Below, piece after piece: positions 8,333-17,616 of a DNA stretch of 37,407 bases; positions within the stretch are counted from its first letter, which is position 1, and the number at the start of each line of letters is the position of its first letter. Position numbers and translations under genes: made by a program. The stretch is from contig NZ_JAGSXH010000061.1 in the NCBI RefSeq assembly GCF_018283645.1, forward strand, positions 1-37,407, written 5' to 3'. The stretch comes from Actinocrinis puniceicyclus (GTDB lineage: Bacteria > Actinomycetota > Actinomycetes > Streptomycetales > Catenulisporaceae). The notes below the pieces were generated by a model that did not search any database, had not been told where the DNA came from, and was given only the letters and a program-made list of their open reading frames with translations.

Positions 8333-8592
8333 GCGGCGGGGTTCCCCAGTTCCTCGCGCAGGATCTGCGTGGAGCGCTCGGCCAGATCCGGTTCGCCGTC
8401 CATGATGCCGATGAAAGCGAAGCGGTGACGCGGTTCGGTCGGCGACTGCGGCTCGGGCGCATTGGCGCCTTGCTGCCCGTTCTCCGGCTCGCTGACCATG
8501 CCGCGAAGGAGCACGTACAGTGCCTCGGCCTGTTCAGGAGCGAGCTGGTCCACCAACCGGTGAATCGCCGGTCCGTGAGGTGCGATCGTCAT
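8329..8592 (-). CDS. Antitoxin-like protein of the broken PIN module (87 aa)
   Basis: ATG at 8592. The N-terminal half is helical (AIHRLVDQLAPEQAEALYVLLRGMV). The middle is low-complexity, and the C-terminal part (AFIGIMDGEPDLAERSTQIL) resembles the toxin-binding tail seen in many actinomycete PIN antitoxins. Its stop overlaps the start of the broken PIN gene. It is uninterrupted and could still be expressed, leaving an antitoxin with no cognate toxin. Assignment rests on the pairing and general character, not on a strong motif. Confidence 0.65.
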   Translation of the reverse strand: MTIAPHGPAIHRLVDQLAPEQAEALYVLLRGMVSEPENGQQGANAPEPQSPTEPRHRFAFIGIMDGEPDLAERSTQILREELGNPAA

Positions 8593-8754
8593 GTATCCAG
8601 GGTAACGTCGGGTGTGGCGATCGGGCTGAACCTGGCGGTCAGGCTGGCGTCAGCATGGCGGGGCCACGTTTCATGATCCCTCTTATGATCGTGACTGTGG
8701 GAGGGATCACGGTGGATCGCGTGAGCCGGTGTGGGAGGGAATGGTTCAGACCAC

Positions 8755-9978
8755 CTGGGGTGCGCACGGTTTTCGGCACCACGTGGCTTATTGCCCGGTG
8801 GGCATGCGTTTCTGCCAGGCGGTTCGTGTTTCCGTCGGGGTCTGGTAGCAGGGGGCGCAGTGCAGGCGTCGTTTGTTGTACTGCTTGATCCAGTTCCTGA
8901 TGTCGTGGCGTGCCGTGGCCCGGTGGGGCCATGCGTCGGCGCCGATCTCGGTCTTGATCGTGGCGAAGAACGACTCGGCCGCCGCGCTGTCCAGGCACGA
9001 CCCGGTAGGGCTGGTGCTCTGGCGGATCTCCAGGCGCCGTAGTGCGTTCCGGTGGATCGTCGCGTGGTACTGCGATCCGCGGTCTGTGTGCGTGATCGCG
9101 TTTCCGGCGACCGGGCCGGTGCGGTGGGCGGCCGTGATCGCCTCGGTGCGAGACTCGCCCGCATGTGCGGAGCGATCGCGTATCCGGTCAACTCCTTGGT
9201 ACACAGGTCCAGGACTGTCGCGAGGCAGGCCGGCCCTCAATGGTCGGGAAACAGCTGATGTCCCCGACCGGCTTGAGTCCGGGCGTCGGCGCGGTGAACT
9301 GGCGGCGGATCAGATCCGGGACCGTAGCCGCGCCGGCGTCGGGCTTGGTCTAGTTCCTTCGTTTGCGGCGGGTGATCCCGGTGATGCCCTGCTCCCGCAT
9401 CAACCTCGCCACTCGGCGCCGCCCGGCCTGCATGCCCTGGCGTTTCAACTCCCGAGTCACGTGCTCGGCCCCGTGAGCCGGGTACGCCGTGTGGAGCTCG
9501 ACGATCCACGCGGTCAGCTCCCGCTCGTCGATCCCACGCTCGACCCGCCGGGCCTGGGCCCGAACCCGGGCGTGGTAGTTGTTGTGATCGGTCACCGGGA
9601 TCCGGCACGGCCGCCGGATGCCGAACCGGGCAAGCCGGGCGTGGATGAACGCGAAGCGCTCACGTGCCGCGGCGTGATGGATCAACGGTTCCGCAGCCTC
9701 GCGCAGGACCTTGTTCTCCACCGGCAACCGCTGGATCTCACGCCGCAACTCGCGCACCTCGGCGTGCGGGTATCCGGCAACGGCGGAAAGTTCGCGGCGA
9801 GCGCGGCGGGGGCAGACATGAGCAAGCACTCTGCCGCACTCTTCCGGCCGCGCCGCGCCGCGTCGAGTTGCCGAACCGTGCCGTACCTTGGGCGCCGTAT
9901 CCCCGAACCGAGTTCGCAGGACACGGATCTCAACCAGCACGGACGCCGAAGTGGTGTCGAAAACCGTGCGCACTCCAG
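8755..9978. mobile_element. IS3-family element bounded by 28-bp inverted repeats
   Basis: The left end (8755-8782) and the reverse complement of the right end (9951-9978) agree at 26 of 28 positions; both carry the core TGCGCACGGTTTTCG. The element is 1224 bp, which fits IS3-type elements. The transposase reads on the minus strand. I do not see clear target-site duplications outside the repeats. Confidence 0.75.
8788..9950 (-). pseudogene. IS3-type transposase, frameshifted
   Basis: An upstream frame holds the OrfA/OrfB linker region (EVRELRREIQRLPVENKVLREAA, then RFAFIHARLARFGIRRPC) and the HTH_21 region (HGAEHVTRELKRQGM, VARLMREQGITGITRRKRRN), ending at about 9350. The rve domain continues in other frames: GDISCFP equivalents around 9250, then THTDRGSQYHATIHRNAL and AAAESFFATIKTEIG, ending YQTPTETRTAWQKRM at 8788. 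At least two frame changes separate the parts. Catalytic Asp (HTDRG) and Glu (AAAESFF) survive, but no continuous protein is possible. Closely related to the remnant at 12.57-13.50 kb. Confidence 0.8.
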
Positions 9979-10136
9979 CTAGGAGCCACATCCGACGGCT
10001 ACACCCCAAAACCCTGCGAACCACCCCAACGTGTCACCCGTATCGGATCTGCACCCAATCGGCACCTGCACTCGCGCGATATACATGAATGCTCTAGAGT
10101 ATGGACATTGATTGAATACATGCGGGAGGAGCGCCG

Positions 10137-10379
10137 GTGACCGTCACGCAGATCGACTTGGACGATGATGAGTTGGAGCAGGCGATGCGCAATCTGGGCA
10201 CCGCCACCAAGAAGGACACGGTGAACACCGCGTTGCGCGAGGTCAACGCTCGCCGGCGCCGCTTGGCCGCCCTGGAGCGGATGGCCGAGCGCTACGAGCG
10301 CGGCGAGTTCGACGCGGCCGTCTCGGCTTGGGAGCACCGCAAGGGCGCCGCACCCGGGCCCGGGGCGCCCGCGCAGTGA
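10137..10379 (+). CDS. vapB: VapB-family antitoxin (80 aa)
   Basis: GTG start at 10137, preceded by GGGAGGAG at a suitable distance. The protein begins TVTQIDLDDDELEQAMRNLG and contains TKKDTVNTALREV, the pattern of VapB antitoxins of the RHH 'DUF2191' type; the C-terminal half is basic/acidic mixed and would bind the toxin. It overlaps the toxin gene by 4 bp. The upstream region (10080-10130) is relatively AT-rich with a CTCTAGAG palindrome near 10091-10098 that could be an operator; this is a weak inference. Confidence 0.85.
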   Translation: MTVTQIDLDDDELEQAMRNLGTATKKDTVNTALREVNARRRRLAALERMAERYERGEFDAAVSAWEHRKGAAPGPGAPAQ

Positions 10380-10789
10380 GCGACGCCTACCTGATCGACA
10401 CCAGTGCCGTGTGGCGGATCCTGCGCAATGAGGATGACCTGCGGCTTCGTTGGCTGCCGTTCCTGGCCGAGGGCCTGCTGCGCCACTGCGTGCCCACTCG
10501 GCTTGAGGTGCTGTTCGGGGCGCGCAGTGCGGCGCATCGCGCGGAACTGGAAGCCGATGTCGATGAGCTGTTCCCGCCGGTGGGTATGCCGAAGGACCCG
10601 TGGCGGTGGGCCGAGCGTGCCCAGTACGAGCTGACCGGGCACTCACAGCACCGCGGGCCCGGCGTGATCGATCTGCTGGTGGCCGCGACGGCAGTCCACC
10701 ACGATCTGACCGTCTTGCACGTGGACAACGACTTCTCGGCCCTCGCCCGTGTCCTGCCTGAACTGCGCGAGCGTAACGCGCGGGCCTGA
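10376..10789 (+). CDS. vapC: VapC PIN-domain toxin (137 aa)
   Basis: GTG at 10376 overlaps the vapB stop. The PIN domain is complete: YLIDTSAVWRIL (first Asp), CVPTRLEVLFGAR (conserved Glu), GPGVIDLLVAATAV (Asp), and TVLHVDNDFSALARVL (last acidic pair). The length is standard for VapC. It would act as a Mg2+-dependent ribonuclease held inactive by the upstream antitoxin. Of the TA pairs left of the biosynthetic cluster, this one and the pair at 5.6-6.3 kb are intact. Confidence 0.88.
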   Translation: MSDAYLIDTSAVWRILRNEDDLRLRWLPFLAEGLLRHCVPTRLEVLFGARSAAHRAELEADVDELFPPVGMPKDPWRWAERAQYELTGHSQHRGPGVIDLLVAATAVHHDLTVLHVDNDFSALARVLPELRERNARA

Positions 10790-10817
10790 ACGCGATGAAC
10801 CTGGAGCGAATCTCTTG

Positions 10818-10998
10818 GCGAGGAGACCACCATCCCCGCGAGCACCCAGGTCGGCACGCTCGCCAAAACCTGGAAGATCACCCATGCTTACAGCAGCGTC
10901 CTCGGACTGCACGGCGGCGACACCTACACCCTCGGCGGCGGACTGCCCGCCGAAACAGTCGGCTATGCCTACAACAACGACGGCATGCTTCGATGGTG
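10818..10998 (+). pseudogene. RHS/YD-repeat protein fragment
   Basis: A 60-codon open stretch reads TTIPASTQVGTLAKTWKI...LGLHGGDTYTLGGGLPAETVGYAYNNDGM. The spacing and the GYAYNNDGM end are typical of RHS repeats of actinomycete cell-surface or toxin-delivery proteins. There is no start codon, upstream continuation or C-terminal domain, and it runs directly into an IS4-type remnant at about 11.0 kb. It is a scrap of a once-long gene. Confidence 0.6.
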
Positions 10999-11034
10999 GC
11001 GGGTCCGGCGTGCCGGGTTCCGGTATCGGGTGCA

Positions 11035-11325
11035 CGCTTGACGCGGTAGGAGTTGTGGCGTGCGCGTTTGACGACGCGGGGTAGGAACGGTGCCGGCGGA
11101 TCGGGTTGAGGTTGCGCCGTGCGGTGATCTCCGCGACGGCCTCAGCGTGCAGGACCGCTTGGCGGTCAGGGGGGAAAAGGCCGCCGGATCACCGATCCGG
11201 CGGCGTGCCAGGCGCAAGGTGGCGGTGAACTTGATCCGGTCGGGGTCGGTCTCGGTGGCCGCGCGGCAGATCAGGGAAGTGATCGCGTAGTGCGCCAGCA
11301 GGTAGCCGTTACTCTCTTTCATGAT
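11035..11325 (-). pseudogene. IS4-family transposase C-terminal remnant
   Basis: One minus-strand frame carries SNGYLLAHYAITSLICRAAT, then DPDRIKFTATLRLARRRIGDPAAF. After a gap with ITARRNLNPIRRHRSYP a second frame continues RVVKRARHNSYRVKRAPD. These are the C-terminal motifs of actinomycete IS4-type DDE transposases. The catalytic domain is missing and there is at least one frameshift. It abuts the RHS fragment. Confidence 0.7.
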
Positions 11326-11440
11326 CTTCTTCCAGAATTCGGGCAAATGGAAGATCTCGGATAAACCTGAAGCTTCCATGGAGTCACGACGGGAATCCGT
11401 TGATATCTAAGAGGTCTGATCTCGACGCCCGGCCTCCGCC

Positions 11441-12226
11441 TCAACCCTCTAACAACCGACCTTCACTCACCGCGCGTTGCAGCTGGGCTCGGACCGTCCG
11501 CCCGAGCCGACGCGTCTCCCGCCGGTTCGCCCAAGCACCAGCCGCCGCGCCACTCAGCAGCGGTCCGAGCGAGATCGTGCTGCGCGCCGCGCGGCGAGTC
11601 AGCCGCCGGGTGAGCCGTCCGCGCAGTGCCGGTCCGATGGCAAGCGCGATAGTTCCAGGCGCGAGTGAAACGCCACGCCGATCGGCCCACGCGCTCGTAT
11701 AGCTGATCATCCGTTCGACGCCAGAACCGGGCGCCCGAAGGCCGTAAACCTCATGCAGCTCAGCGATCAGCTTGATCTCGATCCCGACGACCGCGACCGT
11801 CTCCGTCGCGACCTCCACCGCGAACAGCGGCGCGACCGGCAGCACCGCCCACACACCCACGGCGCCCCCGATCGCACCACTCGCCCGCGCAGCCCCCTCG
11901 ATCAACACGTCGGCCAGCTCGTCCGCAGACAGACCAGGGTGCTGACGCCACAACGTCGCCTGATCGCGCACCGGCAACCGAGGCGCCATCGCCAGCACCT
12001 GATCGACGAGCCACTGCCCTGTCAGCTGGGCGCCGCGCCCACCCCCGGAAAACCCGCGCCGCAGAACCCCGGCGAGCCGCGAAAGCGGCCCCTTCAACCG
12101 CTGCGGCGCGGCGTCCTCGGTCGTAGCGAGCTCGCCAACAATCGCGGCGACCTGAGCGTCCGGCGCCCGCTCCGCGCCGCCCCCACCGCGCTCTGCGCCC
12201 ACGTCATCCTCGCCAGCTCCGGCCAT
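11441..12226 (-). CDS. Hypothetical protein, membrane-associated (261 aa)
   Basis: ATG at 12226. After an acidic low-complexity start, the protein has a helical region with AQLTGQWLVDQVLAMAPRLPVRDQATL. A Gly/Ala/Val-rich hydrophobic stretch follows (GAIGGAVGVWAVLPVAPLFAVEVATETVAVVGIEIKLIAEL, quoted in part) that could be one or two membrane-associated helices. The C-terminus is basic (RRLTRRAARS). The sequence looks like a conserved Streptomyces-type protein of unknown function. No catalytic motif. The frame is intact, although surrounded by remnants. Confidence 0.6.
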   Translation of the reverse strand: MAGAGEDDVGAERGGGGAERAPDAQVAAIVGELATTEDAAPQRLKGPLSRLAGVLRRGFSGGGRGAQLTGQWLVDQVLAMAPRLPVRDQATLWRQHPGLSADELADVLIEGAARASGAIGGAVGVWAVLPVAPLFAVEVATETVAVVGIEIKLIAELHEVYGLRAPGSGVERMISYTSAWADRRGVSLAPGTIALAIGPALRGRLTRRLTRRAARSTISLGPLLSGAAAGAWANRRETRRLGRTVRAQLQRAVSEGRLLEG

Positions 12227-12306
12227 AACGCCTCCCTCGCCCGCTGCCAGCCACTCGACTACGACTTGACCACGTCAGTCTTCAGGAACACCCGGTCCGC
12301 ATACCC

Positions 12307-12470
12307 TCAGTCCGCCTCGGCACTACCGCTGGCACGCAGCTTGCGCCGTGCGCGCTCGTAAAAGGTCGTCTTCCCCAGCCGAATTACCCGTGCCGCGCCA
12401 CGGCTGGCCGTGACCTTGATCCGATCGCCGGCTCCTACGTGAGCGACCACCCCGCCGTACCTGCGAGGTA
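12307..12470 (-). pseudogene. Possible NAD-kinase C-terminal fragment
   Basis: The last ~50 codons of a minus-strand frame read VVAHVGAGDRIKV...RVIRLGKTTFYERARRKL...GSAEAD and then stop. The GDR-x-V...TTFYxRAR end resembles the C-terminus of some actinomycete NAD kinases. Upstream the frame becomes the antisense of the IS3-type remnant, so the gene was cut by that insertion near 12470. Identification is tentative. Confidence 0.4.
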
Positions 12471-12559
12471 CGCCCGGCGGCCCGTTCGGCTTCCTGGCGG
12501 TGGAGCAGTTGCGCGGCGTCGCCGCCGCGTGCGAGATCGTACGCGCGGACGCGGCGCGA

Positions 12560-13501
12560 TGGGATGGCCAGGTCCCCACATCGAGGATCTGCATGCTGAG
12601 AACGAGATCCTTCGCGAGGCGGCGGCTGCGTTGATCCATCAGGCTCCGGCGGGGGAGCGCTTCGCGTTTGTGCACGCGCGCCGCGGCCGGTTCGGCGTGA
12701 GGCGGCCGTGCAGGATCATGGTCACCCACGGTGGCAACTACCGCGCTTGGGCTCGAAGCCAGGCGAAACGCCGTGAACGCGAGTACGACGATCAGCGGCT
12801 GACCGCCGTGATCATCGAGGTGCACACGGCGCATCCGGCCCACGGTGCGCTCCGTGTCACCCGCGAACTGCAGCGCCAAGGCATCCCGGTCGGCCGCCGA
12901 ATCGTAGCCCGGCTGATGCGCCAGCAGGGCATCGCCGGAGTCACCCGCCGCAAACGCCGGAATCTGACCAGGCCGGACGCTAACGCGGCGGCGGTCCCGG
13001 ACCTGATCCGGCGTGTGAAGCTGGTTGGAGACATCAGCTGTTTCCCGACCGATGAGGGATGGCTGTACCTGGCCACAGCCGTGGACCTGTATGGCAGTGA
13101 TCGGCCATGCCGTCGCGCCGCACATGCGCGCGAGGCTTGCGGTGGAGGCGATCGCTGCGGCCCACCGCACACGGTTGGTCGTCGGCAACGCAATCACGCA
13201 CACGGACCGTGGTGGTCAATACCATGCGAAGGCTTACCGGAACGCGCTCTCGCGGCTGGATATCCGGCAGAGCACCGGTCGTACCGGTTCTTGTCTCGAT
13301 GGCGCGGCCGCCGAATCCTTCTTCGCCACGATCAAGACCGAGTTCGGCGTCGAGTGCTGGCCTGATCGTGCTACGGCCCGCCGCGACATCAAGAACTGGA
13401 TCACGCTTGACAACGAGCGGCGCCTGCACTCCTCACTCGGCTACCAGACCCCGGTAGAAACACGAACCGCCTGGCAACAGCGCATGTCAGCGGCCACGTA
13501 A
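12560..13501 (+). pseudogene. IS3-type transposase remnant, frameshifted
   Basis: One frame runs from HIEDLHAENEILREAAAALIH through RFAFVHARRGRFGVRRPC, HGALRVTRELQRQGI and GVTRRKRRN to KLVGDISCFPTDEGWLYLATAVDLYG. The frame then shifts at about 13095, and the rest continues as VIGHAVAPHMRARLAVEAI, THTDRGGQYHAKAY, AAAESFFATIKTEFG and a normal C-terminus. The missing tract between DLIRR and KLVGDIS suggests a small deletion too. Catalytic residues are present but split. No terminal inverted repeat like that of the 8.7-kb element is seen, so the ends are lost. It lies between a truncated gene (left) and the eroded end of the biosynthetic operon (right). Confidence 0.8.
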
Positions 13502-13509
13502 TGCAAGGG

Positions 13510-13856
13510 GAGGTGAACGAACATGCCGACATCACAGACGGGCAGGTCCAGGAAGTCACCGCGGGTGAAGGACACCCGCTCGCCCATTCCCTTGGCGCGC
13601 GCCGCCTCCAGCATCGATCCGGAGATTTCCCGGCGGTGATCAGCGCCCTGGTGCAGGCCGCCGCGATCAGCGCGGTGAGGTTCCCGGTGCCGCAGCCGAT
13701 CTCGTAGGCCGTTCGTACCGAGGAGGGATCCGGGTGCGCGGCGACCAGCAGCCGGCAGTTGCGCAACTAGACGCGCCGGGCGAGTTCCTCGTAGTCGGCG
13801 CCCGGGTTCCACCGGTGTGAGCGGGCGGTGTCGGTGGCGAGCCGGCTGATCGGCGT
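13510..13856 (-). pseudogene. SAM-dependent methyltransferase remnant
   Basis: On the minus strand: RLATDTARSHRWNPGADYEELARRV, an in-frame TAG (13767-13769), then LRNCRLLVAAHPDP...AYEIGCGTGNLTALIAAA (motif I of class I methyltransferases). After a frameshift, ISGSMLEAARAKGMGERVSF and TRGDFLDLPVCDV (motifs II/III) follow. One stop and one frameshift, plus truncation by the IS3-type remnant, make it non-functional. It is the last recognisable piece of the minus-strand operon. Confidence 0.7.
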
Positions 13857-13925
13857 CAGGCCGATGATCTCGCGCGCCTCGGCGGGTGTGGCCGACTCGC
13901 GGCCGAGTTCCCGGGCGATCCGCAC
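13857..13925 (-). pseudogene. C-terminal scrap of a beta-keto acid cleavage enzyme (BKACE-like)
   Basis: VRIARELGRESATPAEAREIIGL, quoted here in part as ARELGRE..ATPAEAREIIGL, is the typical C-terminus of BKACE (DUF849) enzymes. It appears in frame immediately before the methyltransferase remnant and immediately after, in another frame, the ribA-like fragment. Only about 23 codons remain, so the identification depends on a short but distinctive tail. Confidence 0.45.
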
Positions 13926-13934
13926 GGTCCGCGG

Positions 13935-14172
13935 CGATCATGGCGAGTGCCGCGTCGAGCTGCGGGCCGCAGTCGCATTTGCGGGAGCCGAGCACATCAC
14001 CGGTCAGGCAGACGCTGTGCACCCCTACCAGCGGTGGCTCGGCGCCGCAGCCCTCCCCGGCGCGGTGGATGGCGGCCAGTACCTTCTCGCGCCCGTCGCC
14101 GTCGCCGTACACGTGCAGGTCGAAGTCGCCGAACCGGGTCGGCAGGGCGCAGCCGGCCAGAAGTCGTGTCAC
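13935..14172 (-). pseudogene. GTP cyclohydrolase II (RibA-like) N-terminal fragment
   Basis: GTG at 14172, with GAGGGA six bases upstream, 10 bp after the S66 peptidase stop. The start reads LPTRFGDFDLHVY and continues with VHSVCLTGDVLGSRKCDCGPQLDAAL, the zinc-binding Cys-x10-Cys-x-Cys motif of GTP cyclohydrolase II. After about 80 residues the homology ends and the sequence passes into the BKACE-like scrap in another frame; the GTP-binding and catalytic C-terminal half (about 110 residues) is missing. The start and ribosome site look intact, so a non-functional peptide may still be made. Confidence 0.75.
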
Positions 14173-14182
14173 GGGTGATCCC

Positions 14183-15220
14183 TCATCTCGTCTCCCGGGC
14201 CGGATCGCTCCCGCGCGGGAATTCCACCGTGCCCGCCGCGGCGTCGAGTTCGGCATCGGCGCCGTAGGGCACGACCCAGGTCGGCGCCATGTGCCCGATG
14301 TCCGCGTTGACCACGAGGGGGCCCTCGCCGAGCGGGCCCGCCGATCGCGCCGCCTCGCGCACCATCCCCGCCCACTCGTCGAGTCCGTAGCGCACGTCCG
14401 GGCCGACGATCATGCCCGCCAGGCCGGACAGGTCCACCGCCCGCGCGGCCTCGCGCAGGGTCCGGCTCATCGGGACGTCCGAGTACGGGGAGATGTCCCA
14501 GGCCAGCACGTGCCCGTCGAGTTCCAGCCCGAAGTCGGCGACGATCCCGGTCAGCATGCTCAGTTCCATGCACAGCACTGGGCCGCGGGCCCGCCCGGGG
14601 CGCAGCCAGGTCAGGCCGCCGGGTACCTCGCGCGGTCGGGGCAGCGCCTCGCGTTTCGGCACCGACCACGGGTGGAACACGCGGGTGCGCGTCGGCACCG
14701 GGCGGCAGGTGAGCCGGTCGCCGCGGCCCAGGGCCCGGTGGAGGTTGTCCGGCGACTCCGGGAACGGCCCGCCGGCCTCTCCGAAGGTCACCATGAAGGT
14801 CGCGCCGTAGAAGGAGGTCAGCCGTGCCTCGCTGAGCAGGTACTGGTTGAGCCAGGCGGTGTCGCAGTGCCCGACGAAGGGTTTGGGATGGCCGGCGATG
14901 AAACCGGCGTCGAGCAGCGGCAGCAGCTCCCGGGTGCTCGCGCCGCCGGTCGCCGCCATGATCGCGTCCACCTCCGGGTCGGCGAAGGCCGCCATCAGGT
15001 CGCTCGCGCGCTGCTCGGCGGTGCCGGCGCACTGCCCGTCGGCGGTGGTGAGAGCCGCGTGTTCGCCCAGGCTGACGCGGTAGCCGGCGTCGGTCAGCGC
15101 GCGGCGGGCGCGTTCGGCCCGTACCGGCGAGAAGGCGATCGCCGGCGCGGCGGGGCTGACCACGCGCACGTGGCCGCCGCGCGGCAGCAGCGGGGGCCGT
15201 CGGGACTGCGTCGCGATCAT
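14183..15220 (-). CDS. S66-family peptidase (LdcA/MccF-like), possible self-immunity
   Basis: Serine peptidase of family S66, which includes LD-carboxypeptidases and MccF, the microcin C immunity enzyme that cleaves aminoacyl-nucleotides. ATG at 15220 has GGGGAG 5 bp upstream and overlaps the previous stop (ATGA). The expected triad is visible: nucleophile Ser95 in TGGASTRELLP, Glu219 in VLCMELS, His310 in NADIGHMAP. The region after Ser (FVGHCDTAWLNQYLL...SFYG) matches the family. At 345 aa it has MccF-like length, with no signal peptide, so it acts in the cytosol, unlike an envelope carboxypeptidase. It is the last intact gene of the operon. Immunity is inferred from family and position; a biosynthetic trimming role is the alternative. 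Confidence 0.85.
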   Translation of the reverse strand: MIATQSRRPPLLPRGGHVRVVSPAAPAIAFSPVRAERARRALTDAGYRVSLGEHAALTTADGQCAGTAEQRASDLMAAFADPEVDAIMAATGGASTRELLPLLDAGFIAGHPKPFVGHCDTAWLNQYLLSEARLTSFYGATFMVTFGEAGGPFPESPDNLHRALGRGDRLTCRPVPTRTRVFHPWSVPKREALPRPREVPGGLTWLRPGRARGPVLCMELSMLTGIVADFGLELDGHVLAWDISPYSDVPMSRTLREAARAVDLSGLAGMIVGPDVRYGLDEWAGMVREAARSAGPLGEGPLVVNADIGHMAPTWVVPYGADAELDAAAGTVEFPRGSDPARETR

Positions 15221-15581
15221 CGGCACTCCCCGTCCGCTCGAGCCCTGAGGAACGCCCACATGGACGAGGTCTTCGCCCCGCGTAGTGTCTTGGCGGGGCC
15301 GGCGGCGAGCCCGAGGCGAATGCGGCGGTGGCCGTGTCCGAGGGCGCCGAGGGCGTAGGCGGGGTCGGGCGGGCGTCCGTTGCGTGGCCGGTAGAGTCCG
15401 AGCACGCCGACCGGTGCGGCGCCCTGGAAGGCCACCGCGGACTTTCTGGCACAGCGCGGATCGCCCTCGCGCCCGGCGGCGGCGAGCCGGCCCGGGGTCG
15501 CGAAGGGCCCCGAGGCCTGCCATGCCGCGTCCCCGGAGCCGAGGAGGGCGTCGGGCTCGGCCATCGTCTCCAGCCGGAGGG

Positions 15582-15585
<4 letters not shown>
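15217..15585 (-). CDS. Small unknown cluster protein (122 aa)
   Basis: GTG at 15585 overlaps the NRPS stop (GTGA), and its own stop overlaps the S66 start (ATGA), so it is translationally coupled on both sides. The product begins TLRLETMAEPDALLGSGDAAWQ and has a core (KSAVAFQGAAPVGVLGLYRP) that could be two beta strands of a GNAT-like or similar fold. The C-terminus is basic. It may be a shortened acyltransferase N-terminal half. No family is recognised with confidence. Confidence 0.65.
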
Positions 15586-17615
<2,030 letters not shown>

Positions 17616-17616
17616 G

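Noticed and set aside
12307-13203. 298-aa minus-strand frame across the IS3-type remnant
   Set aside because: Most of it is antisense to transposase motifs; only the last ~50 codons look real and are listed as a possible NAD-kinase tail.
13886-15358. 490-aa plus-strand frame over the S66 and RibA region
   Set aside because: Antisense composition (Arg/Gly/Ala runs) and no ribosome site; the minus strand has motif-bearing coupled genes.
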